From positions 110,194,035-110,258,034 of the forward strand of contig NC_073305.1 of assembly GCF_027595985.1 (NCBI RefSeq): DNA of 64,000 nucleotides, given 5' to 3'. The translations under genes were made by a program, and so were the position numbers. This document shows positions 32,615 to 43,077 of this stretch, piece by piece. Under the pieces are notes generated by a model. That model had not been told where the DNA came from. It worked only from the letters and a program-made list of their open reading frames with translations, and did no database searches. The DNA comes from Sorex araneus (Eukaryota > Chordata > Mammalia > Eulipotyphla > Soricidae). Numbering within the stretch: the stretch's first letter is position 1; the number at the start of each line of letters is the position of its first letter.

Positions 32615-34716
32615 ATTAAGACTGCTAGAGATGATATATTTCTAAGGATTGAAAACAGTAAGAATCCTTAAGTTAACCTGTTTTATTTTCCTTCCCATTA
32701 ATAAAAATAAGACATATATTCTATCCATTTAAGTCATCCGAATATAGTATAAACATGACTTTTGTGCACAAAATGGTATTTTATTAAAAATGTTTTATTA
32801 AATACATAAACACTTTGACTCTCAAAGAGGATACATCTAACAGGGAAGTCCATTGTCAAAATGAAATTATCATAAATAACTACTAACATGGTAGTAGGTG
32901 AAAAGAAGCGTAGATATTTATTCTAGAATTTATATTCCTTCTTTGCTCCATCCTCTACTCAAGGCAACAAAAGAAGGAAAATTCTGAACCCTTTAACTCC
33001 TAATGAGAAAAAGAATGGGAAGATGGAAAGAAGCAAGGAAATCCCTACTTCTCCTTGATGTATATTATACCATATACCAGTAATGAGGGTCTGCATATTA
33101 CTCCATGACCCATAATGCACTTCAGCAGGCTATAACAGGTATGTGAAGTCATATAGTAAACACGCAACACAACTTTTGCCGCTCCTCCCACGGCAGTCTT
33201 ACCCAACTACTTAGCCCATGTTACCTTTTACTCTCTATCTGTGCTCATGCAGGTATCGGGTCTCACTTTAAATTTGTGATTACAAAACCTAAAGTGGATC
33301 CCGTGTTCCACCCATCATTACTGCTCTATTTCCTTAATCATCATTTTATCCCTCACCTAGATAACTATACATTTCTCTCCCTGCCTCATTCTTAACTAAC
33401 CTCATTCTTAACTATTTCAATCACATTTACCAATTTCTAATTTCTATCAACTGTCTCTATTTTCTAGCTAATATCTTTCCTTATACACAGGATTTTGAAT
33501 CCTTTGTTACTCTCACAAATAACTTTAAAGGGTGTGTGTGATTCCTGAAAGCATGTAGAAAATTTCCTGTCTACATGTGTTTTTCCTAAAAGATATCTGT
33601 AAGCTTCATGAAAAACTTCAAAAAAAAGCAAAGTACTTAGTCTCACTCTCATGTTTTAAATATGTTATCCCATAGTTTTAGAGAATTTTATCTCATATTT
33701 ATCTATTTCTATAGTTAATAATGTCTTCTCTCTAATTCTGAGTTTCTACTCTTGTAATTGATTTTAATTTCATTATGAGAAGGCTTGAAGAAAAGAAACT
33801 TTCATGTTTCTTTTGCTTGGGATTCATAGTACACAGTACAGAGATTTTATGCTTCTCATTAATTTTGAGTTATTAATCTTTTAAATATTTCTCTTATAAG
33901 AGATCACATTACTTAGCACTTGATTCTTTATTAAACATGCTAGCATACATGAGCCAAATTAATCCACAAAGCAATCATACAATAAAATGTCCTTGATATT
34001 CCTATAATATAGATGGTCAAACTGATGTGATCTTCTGTGTGCAGAACATTTCTAGTCTTTGGGTGCTTTAGATTTTTTGACACATTTCATCCCTCTTCAA
34101 TAATCACACTGCAACCATTAGCAAGTTTTGTCTGCATTAAGCCTGGCTGCTTAGGGACACTGATGCCAGAGGTACTTAAACTTCTCCACACCATTCATTC
34201 ACTAGAGAATTCACTAGAGAATTACAGCACAAGTTGCACGAGTTAGTGCTGCTCCAAACACTTCAGCATTACATAGGTGGCTTTTAATTTAAATATGGTC
34301 ATTGCCAATTCAGAAATGTTTTACTATAGCAAATTTTCTAAGACCCCTCCCCCCACATTCAGTTCTGAAACTCCTCTATATGTGGTTTTGATTCACAAAT
34401 TTGTAAGCTAGGTTCTAAACACTACCATTCTAAACTCTATTCCCTCTGTTCCAGTTTCTTCTCCCAACTTCTTGGCACTAGGTTGTCCTAAAATAACGTG
34501 TTTCCTTTTTCAAGTCTGCAAAGTAGAAATTCTTCTCTCCCACTTACCCCCAGGCAAAAATCAAGACAATCAAATCAAAAGTTTTTTGAAACCTTAGTAA
34601 CTGCTTTCTCTGAAATAGTATAAGAGTTTTATTATTATTTCATTTAATTTACATTTAGGTACAAATTTTACCTGCCTGGTTACAAAACCCTCCAGAAGCA
34701 AAATTTTTATTCTATT
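32615..34716. other. Intergenic DNA, no gene recognised
   Basis: About 2.1 kb with no coding signature, RNA gene or repeat that I can name. Confidence 0.4.
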
Positions 34717-34733
34717 AAAGCTATCATGTATGC

Positions 34734-34912
34734 GGAGCTGGAGCGATAGCACAGTGGGTAGGGCGTTTGCCTTGCACACGGCCGACCTGGGTTCGATTCC
34801 CAGTATCCCATATGGTCCCCTGAGCACCGCCAAGAGTAATTCCTGAGTGCAAAGCCAGGAGGAGTAACCCCTGTGCATTGCCAAGTGTGACCCAAAAAGC
34901 AAAAAGCAAAAA
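34734..34912 (+). mobile_element. SINE-A with perfect 17-bp TSD
   Basis: AAAGCTATCATGTATGC flanks it exactly at 34717-34733 and 34913-34929. Head GAGCTGGAGCGATAGCACAG, B box GGTTCGATTCC and tail AAGTGTGACCCAAAAAGC with two AAAAAGC units before the poly(A). Confidence 0.96.
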
Positions 34913-34934
34913 AAAGCTATCATGTATGCATGTG

Positions 34935-36215
34935 ATCATTCAGATGCATCAAAAAATGGGATGAGGGGAGGTCCTTAATAACTAAAGTGTACATACCAGA
35001 AGGGAAAGACTAAATCAGCTTTAACATAGGAAATCTTTCAAAGACAAGTTTGGCAAAGTCTGAATGTCTTATTCAAGTCTTTGGTGGAAAACAACCTTTT
35101 CCTCCAAATGATAATTTCTGAAAAGTGACAAATAGGAATAAAAAGAAAACATAAAAATAGAACCAGTGAAAACTCAAATACTTAGATGGAACCAGTAAAA
35201 TCTGAAAAAAAGAAAATCTAGAAAACCTTAAAAATGTTTTCTGCTCTGAGCCCCTTTCTTTGCAAATAAAGTAGCTGAAGTGAAAAGATAAGCTTAATTT
35301 TTATTCATTTTAATTAAAAAATTTTCAGAAACAACATAGCTGCCAATCCTTGAATATTTAGATAATCTGCTGATGTGACAAGGCCAAAATCTGAACCAGG
35401 TTTATGCTCAAGATTATTACACTATTACTACTATTCCACTATTCTATGTTGACTAAAACTGGTAGAAAATTTAGGATTATTTTTCTCCTCCCCTAATCTT
35501 ATAAAAAAATATAAATAAACAAACATGTAAAAATACAAATCAATATATGAACATAATTACAAATCCTTAAAGGAAAGGCTGCTTTACAAACCACAAAACT
35601 GAAGAAAGTAAATGACTTTGTTTTATTAATAATTTAACTGACATATTGCTTTCTTCACAGTGCATCATTTTAAGCAAACGATTATGAGATACTATGCAAA
35701 TTAAGTTTCCAGCTTTCTGTAAATAACAAAAAGTACTACAAATATTTGATCAGTAATTTATAACTGTTCAAGTGATTAAGAAGGTAATTTAGTCATTCCC
35801 TTGAACTGTGTATTTGAACAACAAAAAACTGATTGATTCATACTCTAATATGTGAAAATGTAAGTAACTATGAAAGATCCTTACTTTAGTATAAGTTATT
35901 ACTTCATCCTTATTTCTTTATGCTTCTGGGCAATAAACAAATGATCAGGATAGCCAGCTCCCTGCACTTTAAGCTCATTTGTCTCCGTACTCAATAAAGA
36001 AAACCAAGTGTTCTTCTGAAAATAAAACTGCCAAGACAGATACCTTCCTATAGTTTCATTCTACCCATCTTCATTTGTAAATATCACACGAAACATTCCC
36101 AGCTATTTGGGACAGACAAAATTACTCTCTACAATCTACTATAATAAATAAAGTCTTTTAAAATTCTCCCCTTAAATATAAAGTAACATGATAGGAGACA
36201 CCTAAGGACAGTAGA
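34935..36215. other. Intergenic DNA, no gene recognised
   Basis: AT-rich sequence with no supported feature. Confidence 0.4.
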
Positions 36216-36220
36216 GATAA

Positions 36221-36632
36221 GGGCCAGGAGGATTGCACCACAGCTTGGAAATCGGCCTCATATGCTGAGGGATAAGGCAGCTGGGATAGAGAAGCGACCA
36301 CTAAGTAAATGATGGTTGGAGGGATCACTCGGGAGGGGAGATATGTGCTGAAAGTAGACTATAGACCAAACATGATGGTCACTTACTATTTGTATTGCAA
36401 GCCATAAAACCCAAAAGGAGAGAGAAAGAGCGAATGTGCCTGCCACAGAAGCAGGGGATGAGAAAGGTGGGGGTGGGGGGGTGGGAGGGATACTGGGAAC
36501 ATTGGTGGTGGAAGATGGACACTGGTGGAAGGATGGATGCTCAATCATTGTATGACTGAAACATAACCATAAAAGTTTCTAAGTCTGTAACTATATCTCA
36601 CATTGGTTCAATAAAAATAAGAAAAAGAAATA
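36221..36632 (+). mobile_element. 5'-truncated L1 3' UTR
   Basis: The same order as the reference L1 3' UTR is seen: GGAGGGATCACTCGGGAGGGG, GACTATAGACC, TGGTCACTTACTATTTGTATTGC, GGGTGGGGGGGTGGG, GACACTGGTGGAAGGATGG, ATTGGTTCAATAAAAATAAG. It is more diverged than the copy at 9270. Confidence 0.85.
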
Positions 36633-36715
36633 AAATTCTCCCATTGTCACATTAATAAATAAACATTAATAAAATTCTCCCATTGTCACATTAATAAAAT
36701 TCTCCCATTGTCACT
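36632..36715 (+). repeat. Short tandem duplications after the L1 tail
   Basis: AAAATTCTCCCATTGTCAC with ATTAATAAA occurs three times in about 80 bp. It may represent slippage or a duplicated TSD of the L1 next to it. Confidence 0.8.
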
Positions 36716-37155
36716 ATGTATATTTCTGACTATAAATTTTTAAAAAATGTTCCCAGTAAAACAAATCTGGAAATAACTCTCAACTCTCAGTACCTTAATC
36801 ATCTGCTTTAGGCAGATTGTATGTTCAGAATATCTGAGACCAGAAAGTCCTGAGCAAAGGTGCTCTTTAGTTTCTAGCCACACTTACACCAACATCTTGA
36901 AGATGGTGGACCAAATACACTTCCAAATTTCCAAAATTTCCCAGCACTCTTACCCTTTACATTCCATTTTACTGACATGCTGAGCATTATCATTCTGCAA
37001 AGTCTGGCAGCTTCTGTCTAGAACTCTCTTACTTTCCTCTCTCCTTCTTTACTTGTCTATTTTTAATTCTTTAAACCTCATTTCATAGGTGCAATGGATC
37101 TCTAGTTTCTTATGTTTTATTTAACACTAACACAATAACAAAGACCCTGCTTTCT
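36716..37155. other. Intergenic DNA, no feature recognised
   Basis: No gene or repeat is supported. Confidence 0.4.
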
Positions 37156-37159
37156 TTTT

Positions 37160-37325
37160 GTTTGGGGGCAAAACTCCACAGTGCTCAGGGCAGACTCCTG
37201 GTTTTGTGCTCAGGGATCACTCCTGGTGGGTACGGGAGACCATATGTGGTGCTAAAGATTGAACCCATATTGGTTGTATGTAAGGGAAGGATCCTACAAG
37301 TATTCTATCTCTTTCGCCCAGATAC
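37160..37325 (-). mobile_element. Old SINE, antisense
   Basis: The plus strand shows CAGTGCTCAGGGCAGACTCC, GTGCTCAGGGATCACTCCTGG, GACCATATGTGGTGC and ATTGAACC, then TCTATCTCTTTCGCCC: the antisense of tail, B box and head of an old SINE. Confidence 0.7.
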
Positions 37326-37425
37326 TGCTTTTTGTCTCTATCCCCTCTGGACAATCATTCTTAGAATAAAGAAAATTGCCAACTTCATAAAAGTCTATTA
37401 TTTCAAACTAGTGCCTAAATTATAA

Positions 37426-37471
<46 letters not shown>
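37426..37471 (+). repeat. ATC trinucleotide microsatellite
   Basis: About 15 uninterrupted ATC units. It stands where the antisense SINE tail should start, so it probably grew from the short 3' repeats of the RTE-type tail. Confidence 0.95.
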
Positions 37472-37472
<1 letters not shown>

Positions 37473-37970
37473 GTTGATCGTCGAATTTCTCGAGTGGTCT
37501 TAGTAACATCTCCATTCGTCCTAGCCCTGAGATTTTAGAAGCCTCTCTTTACTCGTTCTTCCCAACAATGCCGCATTGGAGGCTCTTTCAGGGTCAGGGG
37601 AATGAGACCCAGCATTGTTACTGGTTTTGGCATATGAATACACCATTGGGAGTTTGCAAGGCTCTCCCATGTGGGCAGGAAACTCTAGGTAGCTTGCAGG
37701 TTCTCCCAGAGGAAGAAGTAAGCTATAAGATATTGCGAGGCTGCTTTGCTTCTGAAAGCTTGTTTTTAAGTCTCTGGATGTTGGCCATTGGTGGGATTAC
37801 ACGGCGCCAGGGGTAGTCCCTGGGTGTAGCTGGAGCCCCTCCTCTTCGAGTGTCCCTGGGGAAGACAGCCAGGTGCATGGGCAAGAGACTCCATGGTGTA
37901 ATGGTTAGCACTCTGGACTCTGAATCCAGAGATCCGAGTTCAAATCTCGGTGAAAACTGCACGGCATGGG
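37429..37970 (-). mobile_element. Chimeric 542-bp insertion with perfect 12-bp TSD
   Basis: AAATTATAACAT occurs exactly at 37417-37428 and 37971-37982, enclosing four parts: an ATC microsatellite (to 37471), an antisense RTE-tailed SINE variant (about 37472-37735), a piece of the window's permuted unclassified repeat (about 37736-37889), and a tRNA-Gln-derived body. On the minus strand the GAT repeat takes the place of the 3' tail, so the whole block looks like one RTE-type insertion event or one mobilised chimeric transcript. That reading is inference. Confidence 0.75.
37887..37958 (+). pseudogene. tRNA-Gln (anticodon CTG) pseudogene
   Basis: The body matches mammalian tRNA-Gln-CTG over about 60 nt. 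It has TGGTGTAATGGTTAGCAC (A box and D arm), an intact anticodon stem CTGGA/TCCAG around loop CTCTGAA, and a T arm CCGAG/CTCGG with loop TTCAAAT. The acceptor arms GACTCCA and TGAAAAC pair at only four of seven positions. The first bases (GACT) look like the neighbouring repeat, because a similar CAAGAAACTCTGC occurs at about 60030. The true tRNA-derived part is therefore probably about 37891-37951. The internal promoter boxes are kept, but a functional tRNA is unlikely. Confidence 0.85.
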
Positions 37971-37999
37971 AAATTATAACATATGATAAAAATTACTCA

Positions 38000-38160
38000 T
38001 TGGGTGACCAAAGAGATAGTACAGGGGATAAGGCTCTTGTTATGACCCACAAATTATACTAAAAATGGTCCCCAGAGTACTACTATGAGTAATTCCATAG
38101 TACAAAGCCACAAGTAAGTGCTAAGAACCTCCAGATGTGCTCCCTCCAGGAAAAAAGGTA
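38000..38160 (+). mobile_element. Old SINE
   Basis: CCAAAGAGATAGTACAGGGGATAAGGC head, TGGTCCCCAGAGTACTACTATGAGTAATTCC tail segment, A-rich end. The B-box region is lost. Confidence 0.65.
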
Positions 38161-38703
38161 TTAAGGGTTTGAATGACAGTTCTGTTTTATCATATTCTCT
38201 ATGTAGGGACAAATGTGGAACCTACATATATTACGAGTTCTACAGGGACAATGGGAAAAAAGCAAAAGAAAACAAAACCCTGGCCATAGGGTCATTTCAT
38301 TCTTCATTTTTATATCCCTTCCTCCTCCTATTTCATTTGTCTTTTTACAATTTCCTTCTCCATGCTGGAGACTCCATACACTTATCATATTAAGTGTAGA
38401 AGTGCTAGGTAGAAGGACAGACACTGGATAGTATAAATCATCTGTGGTATATAGAGAATAAAAAGATAACATACAATATTAAATGTTGGCAAATCCTTGG
38501 TCTTATATTTAAAAAATGAGGCTAACAAGCAGTTGTGGGAATGAATGGAGGCAATAAAAGGGTGGAATTGAAGCACATAAGGATGGTAATGGAGGATTTG
38601 GGGCACTTTTACCGTGATAAGTGCAGTTATGTATACCAGAGTCATAAACATTAGCAATATTGTAACCAGGTTACCTACACTATAATATAAATAAAAATAA
38701 ATC
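38160..38703. other. Intergenic DNA, no gene recognised
   Basis: Open frames on both strands overlap here without any family signature. No feature is supported. Confidence 0.4.
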
Positions 38704-38875
38704 AATTGGGAATGGAGAGATAGTATAGAGGGTTTGCCTTACCTATTGCCAACCTGGGTTTATTCCCTGGCACTGCTTCTGGTCTTCTGAATACCACCAG
38801 AGTTATCCCTGAGCATAGGGACAGAAGTAAGCCTTGAGTGCAACTTGGTGTGTACTCAAAAGCAAAAAAGAAATG
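38704..38875 (+). mobile_element. Old SINE
   Basis: GGGAATGGAGAGATAGTATAGAGGGTTTGCC head, CCTGGGTTTATTCCCTGGCAC B-box region, AGTTATCCCTGAGCATAG tail and AAAGCAAAAAAG end. Confidence 0.78.
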
Positions 38876-38879
38876 AATT

Positions 38880-40627
38880 TTAAGTATTCACATAAAAATT
38901 CCTCTTCCTTTCTTATTATTTATTTTTGCCATTTTCTCTGCCAAGATAATTTTTGTAACTTATCCTCATTTGTGATGTATTCTAATTATCACTAATGAGG
39001 TCATTATAATTACTATTTGGACATCAAGCAGGATGAACATGGAAACTATTTTGTCAATAATTATGGTATAAATTACACTTTACACCTTGATTTGCAGTTT
39101 ACTATGCCAGACTATAATAACACAATATTTTCTAGGTATAAGTAGTGTATCTCACCATTTTATGTCAAAAGATTAACAGTAGACTTCTGCTTCTAGATAA
39201 GACAGAGGGAAAATTTTTTTATTATACCCGTCATAAACCACAATCAAAAATTTTATTAACTATATGAGACAACAGTTTTTAAGTCACTAGACTTGTAGTA
39301 ATGAAATGAATGACCCCTGAAATATAAGGAACTAATTAAATAAACCTTATGACTACTCATTATATAGCCTTAAGAAGAGTTCTAGGCAATGGCAAAGAAA
39401 AAGAAATCTGAGTAGAGCTTAATATATTACTAAAGAGATAGAACTGGGAGCCAGGGAAACAAATGCCCAAGGGTCTTTGACATAAACTGCAAATGTTCTC
39501 TTACCCTTGTTCTTGAACAGTTTAAGTCTGCCAGGAAGTACTCAGAGTACAGAACTTCCGCATGAATATTATAATTCTTGCAGTTTCCAGGATCTTGACT
39601 GCCTCAAAGTTGATGGAATTCTAATCCAAAGACTGATCATATTCCTACACTAGTTTTACAGAATCTTGTTCTGTTCTTTCAAATAGGTGGAAGCCCTTTT
39701 TGAGTTTTGGCTAATTTCTATGGAAACTTTCCCTAGAGTAAATTGAATAGTGGTGTCTATTTTGACAAATACAACTGAAAATATTCATAATTTATCAGGA
39801 ACTGGTAAAGTACATAGAAGGCTCTCACGTCTGGTAGATAATTAATACTAAATACAACTTGGGTCCCATCTCCACCTAACATATATTAAGGACAGGAGTT
39901 AAAAGAATCAGACTGTTCCCAGTAACTTAACTACACCCCCAAAATAAAAGTCAAGATCCAGAACCCTGCATGGTATTATATATTTCTTGGCATCAATCAA
40001 AAGTATAAGGCATGAAAAAAAACAAAGATACAACCCATAAAATAGTCTATAAAAAACAAATGACCTAGAACTTATACAGATGTTAGAAGAAGCAGAAAAT
40101 AAATTTAACATTTTAATAGCATTTCTAATGTTTACAAAAATAAGTAAATATTCTGAAATTATAAAAAGACCCAAATTAAACTCCTAGAGGTAAAACTTAT
40201 AAGTAATACATTGGCTTCCTCTTGCTAGGAAATAACTATAATATTTTTGGCAACTTAAAGCAACCTAATTTGTTAATGCACAGTTCTATAGGCCACAAGT
40301 TTGAGACAACTTGGCTTGGCCAAAACCTGTAATTAGGACCTCACAAAACTAAATCTTGGGTTACCATCTAACATGATTCATCTTTGAACTTATTCAGGTT
40401 GTTGGTAAAATCCAGTTCCTTCAAAAGGCTGACCTCCCCTTTTCTTGCCCCAACTCTTGATCCATTATCATGATTATTCTAGAAACCTGACAGCAATTCT
40501 CTTTTTTCAGGATTCCCTTTAACTTCAAACCATTAACATACATTGAATTCTTCTTATGCTTCAAGTCTTTAACATCTTTATCTTATAAATTCCTGAGGAA
40601 TTCATTCCTTTTAAAGTCTCACATGTT

Positions 40628-40630
<3 letters not shown>
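38880..40630. other. Intergenic DNA, no gene recognised
   Basis: About 1.75 kb of AT-rich DNA with no supported feature. Confidence 0.4.
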
Positions 40631-40666
<36 letters not shown>

Positions 40667-40670
40667 TATA
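40629..40670 (+). repeat. TA dinucleotide microsatellite
   Basis: About 20 TA units interrupted by one CA. Confidence 0.95.
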
Positions 40671-41755
40671 ACCCACCTGTCACCCTATTAATTGCATCAA
40701 AGTCAGCTGGTTAGTAACCCTAACTACATCTGAAAAATTATTCTTACCAGGGGATATTACATAATTTGAAAAGTGATATATCAACGTATTCATTAATTTG
40801 TTCTAAGATTAGAGCAAAACACATGGGGAGGAGTTTCAAAACCTATGCCTAACTTATATGAGATAAAAATGTACTATTTTTTTTACATTTGAAGTATTAA
40901 ATATTCCTCATACATGAGGAGTATTAAACATTTCAAGGAAGTGATCATTGTTGAAGAAAAATTATATAGAATGAGCAAAATGAAATAGAAATTTAAAAAA
41001 CTAAGTATTAGTGAGCTCTGGGTAAAATTCCAAGAGAGAAGAGAATATCTGAAAGAATAATGGCTCAAATTTTTCCTAAATCTATAAACTATAAAATCTC
41101 AATAGCATGAGCAACGAATCCCAAGCATAAGCAACTTAAAGGAAACTATAAGGAATATAATAATCAAATTACTTAAAACAAGTTATAAGTAGAGAATGTC
41201 AGAATTCAGGAGACTTTATTTAAAGAGAAAAATATATGACAAAGTCCTCTATATGGGCCAAAATCTTTAAATCATGGGGTCAGGAGACCTAGAATCCAGT
41301 TTATATGCATCAAAAATTACTTTCAAAAACTAAGTTACTGGCACCAGGTGAAGTAGCGAAGAAGTTTGTAGTCCTCCAGGACATAGAACATGACAAGCAT
41401 ATTGATTTGGGGATTGGAATATAACTTCAGGAATTGCTGCTTTCAGAGCCATTGTAAAATCTGCTCAATTGTACCTGCAATGTAGCTAGTTTATATATCC
41501 TGCTTCTTCCATCACTTCACTCAGTTCTGAATTGTTTATATATGCTTTTATTGGAAGAATTTTAACAGTAACCAAATGCTTAACTACAAGAGTTTACAAA
41601 CACCTGTGCCTCCAATATTTGTAGTCAAAGAAGATATAGCGAAATTGCAAATCAATTTTGAACAATTAATATATTATATATTCCATGTCCACTTAAATGA
41701 TATAGTTAAAGAAATCCTCAAAGCTATATCATCATTAATATTCTAGTGTTTCTAC
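40671..41755. other. Intergenic DNA, no gene recognised
   Basis: AT-rich DNA with no supported feature. Confidence 0.4.
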
Positions 41756-41820
41756 TAGTACATATACAAATGTTTACTGTACAAAGAATAATGTTTACTA
41801 TACAAAAAATGTTTACTATA

Positions 41821-43020
41821 TCCCCAGCCCCCCCTAGAGAGTTTTTAATGGGATGAAACTTACTTAGCCATGAGGGGAGAGAAAGAGGAACGTGTGTTCA
41901 GGAGAGAACGCAGGCTTCTCCAGGGTGGAGACAGGCCAACCCATGACTGTCTTACATAAGCACCAGAGACGAAGACACTGGGAAAACCCCATCCACAACC
42001 CCAAGATGAGGAAAGAAAACATCGCTCACGACCACTGCTGAGATGTGACCCGGGGGGCCGCACACGTGTGCGGCTCCTCCGCAGCTGCACCTGCGTGAAT
42101 CCAGACCCAGCTGAACCAACTACAACACGGACTGCTCTTGCAGATTGTTTCCAGCCAGAGAAATAAGCTGCGACCCCATGCCCGCCTGGGAGGGGAAAGG
42201 TATTTCTCTCTCTCGCCTGTCCCTTCCCGGGGATGAAGGGCATGGGGGCCACCATATTATGACGACCACAGACGGGATTTTACGACAAAAACTGCAGCAA
42301 AAGGGCGCGAGGGTGCTCTTGGGAAGGTGGGAGGTACCGGCCCCTCCCACCGCTGCCGAGATGTGACCCTGGGGCTGCACGCGTGTTCGGCTCCTCTGCA
42401 GCTGCACCCGCGTGAATCCGGACCCAGCTGAACCAACTACAACATGGACTGCTCCTAGCAGATTGTTTCCTGCCAGAGAAATAAGCTGCGACAACATGCC
42501 CGCCTGGGAGGGGAAAGGTATTTCTCTCTCTTGCCTGTCCCTTCCTTGGGATGAAGGGCGTGGGGACCGCCATATTATGACGACCACAGATGGGGTTTAC
42601 AAGCTTGCAATGATCGAATACCCGGAAGAAATCTCCCTGGACTTAGTTGTTAAAATACAGAAATACAAAACCGCGTGGCCGCTACTGCGTCTGCACGACC
42701 TCATTTCTCTTCACAACAGGTCTGACTCTAGTGGGGTGCTCTTAATAATAATGGTGAGGTTTGTGTTGAAATATTGAATGTAACCAAAGTAAATAGAAAG
42801 TAAAGTGAAATTTATCAGTTACAAGGCGGGGGGGTGCGGGGGTGGGCGGGATGGGAGGTATACTGTGGTTTGTTTGTTTGTTTGTTTGTTTTGTCTTTGG
42901 TGGTGGGATATGGGCACTGGTGAAGGGATGGTTTTTTCAGCATTGTATGACTAAGACTTAAGCCTGAAAGCATTGTAATTTTCCACATGGTGATTCAATA
43001 AAATAAAATTTAAAAAATAA
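41821..43020 (+). mobile_element. Composite retroposon (CR) copy C
   Basis: Two tandem body units, about 42043 and 42356 (period about 313 bp), share GAGATGTGACCC, GGCTCCTC-GCAGCTGCACC, GACCCAGCTGAACCAACTAC and CTGGGAGGGGAAAGGTATTT. A CCGCGTGGCCGCTACTGCG block, CAGGTCTGACTCTAGTGGGG, AATAATGGTGAGGTTTG, a G-rich tract (GGCGGGGGGGTGCGGGGG), an inserted TTTG tandem (42868-42890), GGGCACTGGTGAAGGGATGG and ATTCAATAAAATAAAATT follow. The TSD may be the imperfect pair GTTTACTATA (41811-41820) and GTTGACTATA (43021-43030). Confidence 0.85.
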
Positions 43021-43077
43021 GTTGACTATATAAAGAAAAATATTTGCTATGCAAAGAATAATGTTAGCAATCACAAG

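Noticed and set aside
37887..37958. Functional tRNA-Gln gene
   Set aside because: The acceptor stem pairs at only four of seven positions, the first bases seem to belong to a neighbouring repeat, and the body lies inside a TSD-flanked insertion.
42120..42587. Overlapping minus-strand frames of 97-155 codons
   Set aside because: They repeat because the CR element has two tandem units; the product shows no known domain and the frames are not shared by other CR copies.
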